From the NCBI GenBank assembly GCA_900766775.1, contig CAAFXN010000262.1, positions 1-5,503 of the forward strand: a stretch of 5,503 nt of DNA, in the 5' to 3' direction. The stretch's first letter is position 1. The number at the start of each line of letters is the position of its first letter. The DNA is from Bacteroidales bacterium (GTDB lineage Bacteria; Bacteroidota; Bacteroidia; Bacteroidales; Paludibacteraceae). Below the pieces are notes generated by a model, which searched no databases, was not told the DNA's origin, and saw only the letters and a program-made list of their open reading frames with translations. Positions 1-4,771 of the stretch are shown piece after piece. The translations under genes were made by a program, and so were the position numbers.

Positions 1-103
1 ACATATAATTGCCGTGTAATTATTCATTAATTATTTAGTTATAATTTTTGGCTAATAGGTATCATTTTGTTATGGTATGGAATTGTGTTTTTGCGGATGT
101 TAG

Positions 104-131
104 GTCTCGGTAAGGTCTCGACAAAGTCTCG
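104..131. repeat. Three GTCTCG units at exact 11-bp spacing
   Basis: GTCTCG occurs at 104-109, 115-120 and 126-131, with starts exactly 11 bp apart. The flanking bases are also partly shared: A/G before each unit and a purine after. It reads as a short degenerate tandem repeat of 11 bp. The spacing is close to one helical turn, so a protein could meet all three on the same face of the DNA, but no regulator is known and this may be a decayed minisatellite. Confidence 0.5.
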
Positions 132-165
132 AGGATATATCGATAAAAACACGAGGCAAGTACAG

Positions 166-180
166 ATAGCATATTGCTAT
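166..180. repeat. Short inverted repeat (6-bp stem, 3-nt loop)
   Basis: ATAGCA (166-171), TAT, TGCTAT (175-180) is a perfect inverted repeat. It lies 36 bp past the DUF721 stop codon in the direction of transcription. The stem is short and AT-rich, and on the minus strand it is not followed directly by a T run, so a role as a terminator is weak. It may instead mark the 3' end of the transcript. Confidence 0.3.
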
Positions 181-215
181 AATATCGTTTGTTTTTGCGA
201 TAGATTGCTATTTGC

Positions 216-506
216 CTATCCGAGTATGCGCACATCGCGGAGGACTTTGGCGCCGGCGGCGTTGTTGAGTTTGGCGACCAACTCGAAGCGGCAGTCGAAG
301 AGTTGGGCTTTGAGTGCGGCGCTGGAGATGTGGACGATAAGCATGCCGTTTTTGACCTCCACGGAGCGCGTGAGGCGGGCAACGCTCTCCCCCATGACCT
401 CGGGCCATAGTTCAACAATCCGCGTTTCCAAGACGGGTTGCTCCAAGCCTGACTCGCGCAAGAAAGCGACGATGGCATCTCCTATGGTTACTGTCAGTCC
501 GCGCAT
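216..506 (-). CDS. DUF721 domain protein (DciA-related), 96 aa
   Basis: This small, probably cytoplasmic protein consists almost wholly of one DUF721 domain. Visible family features are the N-terminal helix ending in LRESGLEQPVLE, the LWPEVMGESVARLT segment (about residues 33-46), the VKNGMLIVHISSAALKAQL stretch (about 51-69) and the ending AKVLRDVRIL. In Proteobacteria the DUF721 protein DciA is involved in loading the replicative helicase DnaB. Whether this short Bacteroidota form does the same is inference. There is no signal peptide or membrane segment. The ATG at 504-506 leaves 16 bp after the glucosaminidase stop, so the two are probably cotranscribed. No Shine-Dalgarno is visible; the leader is A/T-rich. 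Bacteroidota DUF721 genes often sit near recF, so a wall-hydrolase neighbour is worth noting. Identification is good and the precise role uncertain. Confidence 0.85.
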   Translation of the reverse strand: MRGLTVTIGDAIVAFLRESGLEQPVLETRIVELWPEVMGESVARLTRSVEVKNGMLIVHISSAALKAQLFDCRFELVAKLNNAAGAKVLRDVRILG

Positions 507-522
507 GATTGGTAATTCTTAA

Positions 523-1551
523 TTATTTCTTAGGTGGTTTTCGGAGGTAGATTGCTTGACGGGTTTTTAGCACTCGGATGGATGGGTCGAAATTGTTGTA
601 TTGTTGCACTTTCTTGAGTTGTACGCCTTCTCTTTGGCAAATCTCCCATAGGGTCTCGCCGGGGGTAACCCACATGAGCGTTTTCTCTTTTGGGGCTTGG
701 GCCTTCTTCTTGCTGAGGTAGATACGCTCTCCCGCTTGGAGCGCCCTGCCGAGGGCGTCATTATCCTCGCGGAGGTCTCGCTCCCTGACATTCAGGCTGA
801 AAGCAACTGAAGCATAGGTATCTCCCTCTCGAGCAAGGACGTATTTCACGCCGTTGCATTTTTGCTTCTTGTGGTTTATGAAAAACAGTTTTTTCTCTTG
901 AATCGCCGAGAGCGGCTCTTCATATTCGGGCTCCGGATTGGAGGTGATGATGGCAATCGGCTCGTTTTTTCTTACCACCACGGGACGGTCGGCTGAAGGA
1001 TTAGTTCTTGTATTACAGACGGTTTCCCAATTCCTGTCGGTGAGTTTGTCGAGATGGTAGTCTTCAATAAGTTTGATGAGTTTCTGGGGATATTTGGGGT
1101 CGGTGGCGTAGCCGCATTTCTTGAGCCCGTATGCCCAACCTTCGTAGTCCTCAACGGCAATCTCAAAGAGCGGCTGATAGCGCGAGCGTTGGAGAAAGAT
1201 CGCGTGGTCGTCGAAAGATTGGCTTGCGTTCTTGTACACGCGGAAGCAATCGTCTTTCTTGTCATCGTCTTTGAGGTAGGTTTTGCCTGTCCAGTCGGAG
1301 GTGCACTTGATGCCAAAGTGATTGTTGGCGCGGGTGGCGAGTTCGCTGGTGCCCGCTGCTGATTCGAGGAGCGCCTGCGCCATGATGATGGAGGCGGGAA
1401 TGCCATAGTGCTTCTGATTGTCTACCACTACATCACGCCATTGGGCAATGTATTGCAAATACTGCTGATTCAGGGAAGACTGTGCGTGTGCTTGGAGAAA
1501 GAAAGCGCACAAGAGACAAATGACAATGGTCGGTTTCTTCATTTTCTGCAT
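523..1551 (-). CDS. Secreted GH73-type peptidoglycan glucosaminidase with two LysM domains
   Basis: This is an exported enzyme predicted to cut the glycan backbone of peptidoglycan as an endo-beta-N-acetylglucosaminidase. A signal peptide (basic KMKK, hydrophobic core, AHA|Q cleavage near residue 23) is followed by a GH73/glucosaminidase domain at about residues 30-172. It includes AQALLESAAGTSELA with the likely catalytic Glu63, NNHFGIKC, and the family's YATDPKYPQKL motif (148-158). Two LysM repeats follow, at about 235-279 (VKYVLAREGDTYASVA to GERIYL) and 293-336 (LMWVTPGETLWEIC to RQAIYL), and should hold the enzyme on peptidoglycan. The length of 342 aa is usual for the Bacteroidota version. 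Met4 (ATG at 1540-1542) gives a more standard MKK signal peptide and is an equally possible start. A matching promoter lies at 1571-1602. The DUF721 gene follows after 16 bp. Confidence 0.92.
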   Translation of the reverse strand: MQKMKKPTIVICLLCAFFLQAHAQSSLNQQYLQYIAQWRDVVVDNQKHYGIPASIIMAQALLESAAGTSELATRANNHFGIKCTSDWTGKTYLKDDDKKDDCFRVYKNASQSFDDHAIFLQRSRYQPLFEIAVEDYEGWAYGLKKCGYATDPKYPQKLIKLIEDYHLDKLTDRNWETVCNTRTNPSADRPVVVRKNEPIAIITSNPEPEYEEPLSAIQEKKLFFINHKKQKCNGVKYVLAREGDTYASVAFSLNVRERDLREDNDALGRALQAGERIYLSKKKAQAPKEKTLMWVTPGETLWEICQREGVQLKKVQQYNNFDPSIRVLKTRQAIYLRKPPKK

Positions 1552-1570
1552 AATCTATATAAAAACGCTG

Positions 1571-1602
1571 CAAAAGTACAAAAAAATTTGCACACCTGCA
1601 AA
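1571..1602 (-). promoter_or_regulatory. Bacteroidota-type promoter for the glucosaminidase/DUF721 unit
   Basis: Read on the minus strand, the -33 element TTTG is at 1602-1599 and the -7 element TACTTTTG at 1578-1571, separated by exactly 20 bp. This matches the Bacteroidota consensus TTTG-N(19-21)-TAnnTTTG. Transcription would start near 1565, giving a leader of about 13 nt to the ATG at 1551 or about 22 nt to the one at 1542. It overlaps the plus-strand promoter. Confidence 0.8.
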
Positions 1603-1618
1603 AAAAATCGTACCTTTG
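1587..1618 (+). promoter_or_regulatory. Bacteroidota-type promoter for the polysaccharide export operon
   Basis: The -33 element TTTG (1587-1590) and the -7 element TACCTTTG (1611-1618) are separated by 20 bp, a perfect match to the Bacteroidota vegetative consensus. Transcription should start near 1624-1625, leaving a leader of about 15 nt before the lipoprotein ATG at 1640. No other good match to this pattern was found before the downstream genes, so this is probably the main promoter for all of them. There is no room for an UpxY-type antiterminator gene or a long regulatory leader. Confidence 0.85.
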
Positions 1619-1639
1619 CACGCTAAATTGTGGAAAATT

Positions 1640-2077
1640 ATGAAAAAGACTATTTTGTTCGCCGTGTTGGCATGTATGCTGGTCGGGTTTAGTTCGTGCA
1701 GTTACTACTCTCCGACAGAAGTGATATACGAGTCTAACTTCAAGACGCTGGACTTGCATGTGTATTCCGGTCAATGGACTTTTTCGGACGCGGGTGGGTA
1801 TTATTATTGCACTTTCAAGGTGCCGGAATTGACATCGGCGATATACAACTATGGAGTGGTAACTTGCTATCGGGAGTATAACAGGGGCATGAACACTGCT
1901 TATCAGTTGCCGCTGCCGCAGACGATACATAGTGTGGATGAAGGCAATGGTGCATTGTACACGACTACGATAGACTATTCGTTCTCGGTGGGCATTGTGG
2001 AGATAGTGCTGACGAACAACGACTTTATGTATGTTGTTCCCGAGGAGATGGACTTCCGTTTGAATATGGTTTGGTAA
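1640..2077 (+). CDS. Small predicted lipoprotein of unknown function, 145 aa
   Basis: I do not recognise a named function. The start at 1640 gives a classic lipoprotein signal: MKK, hydrophobic stretch, then VGFSSC with the lipidated Cys at residue 20. Frames that extend upstream to 1520 run through the promoter and are excluded by the predicted transcript start. The mature part, about 125 residues, is rich in Tyr, Thr and aromatic beta-strand-like segments (FKTLDLHVYSGQW, GGYYYCTFKVPEL, YTTTIDYSF, MDFRLNMVW) with no cysteine pairs or catalytic motif that I can name. The general look resembles small unnamed lipoproteins common in Bacteroidales, but I cannot confirm a family. It is the promoter-proximal gene of the operon, 18 bp before wlbA, so it is made together with the polysaccharide genes and is likely membrane-anchored on the periplasmic or outer face. 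Confidence 0.85.
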   Translation: MKKTILFAVLACMLVGFSSCSYYSPTEVIYESNFKTLDLHVYSGQWTFSDAGGYYYCTFKVPELTSAIYNYGVVTCYREYNRGMNTAYQLPLPQTIHSVDEGNGALYTTTIDYSFSVGIVEIVLTNNDFMYVVPEEMDFRLNMVW

Positions 2078-2095
2078 TTCAATTACGAGATAGCA

Positions 2096-3073
2096 ATGAA
2101 GAATTTTGCATTGATTGGTGCGGCGGGGTATATTGCGCCGCGACATATTAAAGCCATCGCCGATACGGGCAATAACCTGATGGTGGCTTACGATAAGTTC
2201 GACTCTGTGGGGCGGTTGGATGCCTCTTTCCCGGAATGTTCTTTTTTTACGGAGAACGAGCAGTTTGACCGCTTCTGTTCGAAGCAGATGCGCACGGATA
2301 ATCCGCTGCATTGGGTGGCGATATGCACGCCGAACTACACGCACGATGCGTTTATCCGCTACGGGTTGCGCCTCGGTTGCGACGTGATTTGCGAGAAGCC
2401 GTTGGTGCTCAATCCTTATAATATCGATAACCTCGTGGAATTGGAGCAGGAGACGGGACACAAGGCATATACTATCCTGCAACTGCGTCTGCACGACAAG
2501 ATACGGGCGCTGAAAGAGAAAGTGGAGAAAGGTCCGAAAGACAAGGTGTACGACATTGACTTGACCTACATCACCAGTCGTGGCAAATGGTATTATTCCA
2601 GTTGGAAAGGCGATGTGCACAAGGCGGGGGGTATCGCGACGAACATCGGCGTGCATTTCTACGATATGCTGCAATGGATATTCGGACCTGTGGAGAAGAA
2701 TATCGTGCATGTGATGTCGTTTGACCGCGTGGCGGGATACTTGGAGTTGAAGCAGGCGCGTGTGCGTTATTTCCTGAGTATCAATGGAGACTGCCTGCCG
2801 GAGAATGCCGTGCAAGGGGAAAAACGAACCTATCGCACGCTGGCGATTGACGGTGAGGAATTTGAGTTCTCGCAGGGTTTCACGGAGTTGCATACGGAGA
2901 GCTACAAGCATATCTTGGCGGGCGAGGGATTCCGTATCTCGGAGGCGCGTCCGTGCATAGAGATTGTAAGTCAAATCCGGCATGCAGAGCCTATCGGATT
3001 GGTAGGCGACTACCATCCGCTGGCGAAACTGCCGCTGGCGAAGCACCCGTTTGGATGGGATGAGAAACGGTAA
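2096..3073 (+). CDS. wlbA: UDP-GlcNAc-uronate 3-dehydrogenase (WlbA/WbpB, Gfo/Idh/MocA family)
   Basis: This is a cytoplasmic sugar-nucleotide oxidoreductase. WlbA/WbpB enzymes oxidise C3 of UDP-N-acetylglucosaminuronic acid with NAD+ to the 3-keto sugar, which an aminotransferase, an acetyltransferase and sometimes a 2-epimerase turn into 2,3-diacetamido uronic acids such as ManNAc3NAcA. The identification is strong: the start MKNFALIGAAGYIAPRH carries the Rossmann GxxGYI motif (residues 8-13), followed by ICTPNYTH (76-83), GCDVICEKPLV with the catalytic-type Lys101, the LTYITSRGKWY signature (156-166) and ATNIGVHFYDML with His187. At 325 aa it is full length. The C-terminal tail holds a duplicated PLAK unit (residues 308-316). 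It lies 18 bp after the lipoprotein and 32 bp before the first OPX gene. Partner enzymes are not in the window. The start is fixed by the conserved N terminus; there is no clear Shine-Dalgarno. Confidence 0.93.
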   Translation: MKNFALIGAAGYIAPRHIKAIADTGNNLMVAYDKFDSVGRLDASFPECSFFTENEQFDRFCSKQMRTDNPLHWVAICTPNYTHDAFIRYGLRLGCDVICEKPLVLNPYNIDNLVELEQETGHKAYTILQLRLHDKIRALKEKVEKGPKDKVYDIDLTYITSRGKWYYSSWKGDVHKAGGIATNIGVHFYDMLQWIFGPVEKNIVHVMSFDRVAGYLELKQARVRYFLSINGDCLPENAVQGEKRTYRTLAIDGEEFEFSQGFTELHTESYKHILAGEGFRISEARPCIEIVSQIRHAEPIGLVGDYHPLAKLPLAKHPFGWDEKR

Positions 3074-3099
3074 GACATTTCATGTAAGACATTTCATGT
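3070..3099. repeat. 14-bp perfect tandem duplication at the wlbA stop / OPX1 leader
   Basis: TAAGACATTTCATG at 3071-3084 is repeated exactly at 3085-3098; the period-14 match extends over 3070-3099. The first copy supplies the wlbA stop codon (TAA, 3071-3073). It widens the gap to the next gene to 32 bp; a single copy would leave 18 bp. It also places ATG-TAA (3082-3087) and a five-codon frame (3096-3113) just before and across the OPX1 start. Confidence 0.95.
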
Positions 3100-3105
3100 T
3101 AATTT

Positions 3106-3963
3106 ATGCGTAATCGGCTGAGATACATATTGTTTTTAGGGTTGGCGGCGATGGTCGTCGGGCTGTCGTCTTGCGTTACCAGCCGAAGGGTGAACTATAT
3201 GCAAGAACCCGACAGGCAGATTCCTTCTTATGCCGACACGCTGTCGTTTGAGGACTACCAGTTACGGGTGAATGACCGTTTGTATATCTATGTCTATTCG
3301 TTGGACGAGAAGATAACGAAATTGTACAACTCAGGGATGAGCAACCAAAACATGCGTCAGCAGATGCGTAGCAATTCGACATACGGCTCGAATGAGTTGT
3401 ACACGTATTTGGTTGATATAGATGGAAATATCGATTTCCCGACCTTAGGGAAAGTGCAGGTGTTAGGCTTGACTACGCGCGAGGTAAAACGCAAGTTGGA
3501 AGAGGAGTTGGGGCAGTTGATGAAAGACATACCGGGCTATAAGACCATCTCCGCGGAGGTGAATATCGTGCAACGCTCGTTCTCCATTATCGGCGCGCAA
3601 AGCGGACGCTACTATATCGACCGCGAGAAGATGACCATCTTCGAAGCGCTGGCGATGGCAGGCGACTTGGGTGAGTTCTCCGACCGCTCGGAGATAAAGT
3701 TGGTGCGCGAGAAAGACGGCGTTACCACGATAAAGACTTTTGACGTGCGGTCGAAAGATATTATCAACTCGGAGTTCTATTACATCGAGCCAAATGATAT
3801 CATCTATATCCGCCAAATCCCCGGCAAGTCGTTTGGTATCAACTCGGCAGGTACGGCGGTGAGCGTGGTGGCATCGACAATCTCGTTCGGCGTGTTTGTT
3901 TACTCGCTGGTGCAGACGGGTATTCACCTATACAACAAGTATAACCCCGCTCCGGCGCAATAA
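3106..3963 (+). CDS. Polysaccharide export lipoprotein, Wza-like (OPX 1), 285 aa
   Basis: This is a predicted outer-membrane polysaccharide export (OPX) protein, which as an oligomer forms the exit channel for capsule or exopolysaccharide. The lipoprotein signal ends in VGLSSC (Cys23). The polysaccharide export domain spans about residues 48-155, with YQLRVNDRLYIYV (51-63) and the IDGNIDFPTLGKVQVLGLT segment (105-123). One SLBB-type domain spans about 157-236 (FSIIGAQSGRYY, MTIFEALAMAGDLGEFSDRSEI, YYIEPNDIIYI). A C-terminal hydrophobic helix (about 248-272) could cross the outer membrane as in Wza. It is shorter than the E. coli Wza of about 380 aa and has one SLBB domain where Wza has two. 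A Met/Asn/Gln/Ser-rich loop (about 75-97) is absent from its paralogue next door. The start at 3106 has no Shine-Dalgarno (AATTT precedes it). Confidence 0.92.
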   Translation: MRNRLRYILFLGLAAMVVGLSSCVTSRRVNYMQEPDRQIPSYADTLSFEDYQLRVNDRLYIYVYSLDEKITKLYNSGMSNQNMRQQMRSNSTYGSNELYTYLVDIDGNIDFPTLGKVQVLGLTTREVKRKLEEELGQLMKDIPGYKTISAEVNIVQRSFSIIGAQSGRYYIDREKMTIFEALAMAGDLGEFSDRSEIKLVREKDGVTTIKTFDVRSKDIINSEFYYIEPNDIIYIRQIPGKSFGINSAGTAVSVVASTISFGVFVYSLVQTGIHLYNKYNPAPAQ

Positions 3964-3969
3964 AGGAGG
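3962..3969 (+). promoter_or_regulatory. Strong Shine-Dalgarno before OPX 2
   Basis: AAAGGAGG at 3962-3969 is fully complementary to the usual anti-Shine-Dalgarno end of 16S rRNA and stands 8 nt before the ATG at 3978. It overlaps the OPX 1 stop codon (TAA, 3961-3963). Other genes in the window have only A/T-rich leaders, as is usual in Bacteroidota, so this site stands out and fixes the start of the gene. Confidence 0.85.
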
Positions 3970-3977
3970 ACAGAGAA

Positions 3978-4745
3978 ATGAAGCGAAAGATACTATACGG
4001 ATTGCTCCTCCTGCCGCTGCTGTTGAGCAGTTGCTACAGCCACAAGGTGATAGGTCTGCTGCAAGAACCTACCAAGCACAACGACTTGCCCGTGTACGAC
4101 TCGGCGGAGTATGTGCCTTACACGATACGGGTGAACGATGAGATTATCTACCGTCTGATTACGATGGACGAGACTATCTCAAGGACCATCTCGGGCAACC
4201 AATCTTACACGGGGCAGTACGCAAACTCCTACCGTGTCTATTCTGACGGTACGATAGATGTGCCGTTCTTGAAACCCGTGCATGTGGAGGGACTGACGAT
4301 AGAGCAGGCGCAAGACACCCTGCGGGCGGCATTCCGCGAGATAATCCCCGACGCAGATGTGAAACTGGCACTGTACAACAAGTACTTCACCGTCGTGGGC
4401 GACATCAACGCAGGCGAGTACTATATATATAAGGAGAAAATGAATATCTTTGAGGCGCTTGCCATGACGGGTGATTTGATGAACTCCGGCGATAGGCGGC
4501 ATGTGCGGATTATTCGTCCGCAAGGCAACGGCGAGGAGCCCGAGGTGCTGGAGTTTGATATCCGCACGAATACCATCATCAACTCGAAATACTACTATGT
4601 CTATCCCAATGATGTGATATACGTGGCGCGGACGAAAGACAGTTTCTTCAAGGTGCCCTCTTACACGGGCTTCCTCGGGCTAATCACCTCCTCGCTATCC
4701 CTGCTGGTATCGGTGCTCAACTACACCGTGCTACTGATAGACTAA
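3978..4745 (+). CDS. Polysaccharide export lipoprotein, Wza-like (OPX 2), 255 aa
   Basis: This is the second OPX-type outer-membrane lipoprotein. The signal peptide MKRKILYGLL... ends in LLSSC (Cys19). The export domain covers about residues 45-132 (YTIRVNDEIIYRLITMDETIS; SDGTIDVPFLKPVHVEGLT) and an SLBB-type domain about 136-216 (FTVVGDINAGEYYI, MNIFEALAMTGDL, YYYVYPNDVIYV). The C-terminal stretch (about 230-254) is strongly hydrophobic. It is clearly a paralogue of the gene before it: domain order and many motifs match (IRVND/LRVND, IFEALAM.GDL, IINS.YY..PND.IY), but it lacks the Met/Asn-rich loop and has diverged across its whole length, so the duplication is old. Start fixed by the strong ribosome-binding site. 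It may form a mixed channel with OPX 1, or each may serve a different step. The gap to the next gene is 26 bp. Confidence 0.92.
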   Translation: MKRKILYGLLLLPLLLSSCYSHKVIGLLQEPTKHNDLPVYDSAEYVPYTIRVNDEIIYRLITMDETISRTISGNQSYTGQYANSYRVYSDGTIDVPFLKPVHVEGLTIEQAQDTLRAAFREIIPDADVKLALYNKYFTVVGDINAGEYYIYKEKMNIFEALAMTGDLMNSGDRRHVRIIRPQGNGEEPEVLEFDIRTNTIINSKYYYVYPNDVIYVARTKDSFFKVPSYTGFLGLITSSLSLLVSVLNYTVLLID

Positions 4746-4771
4746 CAAATCAACTCTCAAAGTCTTTTTCT

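Larger units (their letters stand above)
1..215. other. AT-rich non-coding region downstream of the DUF721 gene
   Basis: I see no gene here. Reading frames that enter this stretch are antisense to the DUF721 gene and have no recognisable protein features. The first 60 bases are almost entirely A/T. The only structures seen are three GTCTCG units at 11-bp spacing (104-131), a TATCGATA palindrome (138-145) and a short hairpin (166-180). No Bacteroidota-type promoter (TTTG, about 20 bp, TAnnTTTG) was found on either strand, and there is no GC-rich hairpin followed by a T run that would make a convincing terminator. Confidence 0.6.
1569..1620. promoter_or_regulatory. Dyad-symmetric divergent promoter core (centre 1594.5)
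   Basis: TGCAAA at 1569-1574 mirrors TTTGCA at 1615-1620, and TTTGCA at 1587-1592 mirrors TGCAAA at 1597-1602. Every pair of positions sums to 3189, so the -33 and -7 elements of both promoters are placed symmetrically about one point. The two -33 boxes form an inverted repeat, TTTGCA-CACC-TGCAAA, and each lies inside the other promoter's spacer. Polymerase bound in one direction should block the other. Confidence 0.75.

Noticed and set aside
29..50. AATTAT / ATAATT inverted repeat followed by a T run, as a possible terminator
   Set aside because: The stem is only 6 A/T pairs and no plus-strand gene is seen before it, so stability and context are both poor.
67..522. A 151-codon plus-strand frame across the DUF721 gene
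   Set aside because: It is antisense to a recognisable DUF721 gene, has no promoter or ribosome-binding site and encodes a Ser/Arg/Thr-rich product without family features.
1552..1639. Possible invertible (phase-variable) promoter as in Bacteroides capsule loci
   Set aside because: No flanking recombinase-type inverted repeats are seen. The symmetry is within the promoters themselves, and inverting it would simply swap two near-equal promoters.
1433..3046. A 537-codon open frame on the minus strand, antisense to the lipoprotein and wlbA
   Set aside because: It is codon-aligned with the sense genes, where antisense stops would need the sense codons TTA, CTA or TCA, which are rare in these genes. 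It also crosses the divergent promoter, and its product has no recognisable domain, while the plus-strand genes are clearly real.
3463..3927. A 154-codon minus-strand frame inside OPX 1
   Set aside because: It is a shadow of the OPX coding sequence; the His/Arg-rich product is typical of antisense translation.
4431..4442. An internal AAGGAG followed by an in-frame ATG in OPX 2
   Set aside because: The spacing is only 3 nt and a product starting there would lose the export domain and signal peptide. The bases simply encode the conserved YKEKM segment of the family.
4445..4452. TATCTTTG inside OPX 2, matching the -7 promoter consensus
   Set aside because: There is no TTTG at 19-21 bp upstream, and it encodes the conserved NIFEAL motif.
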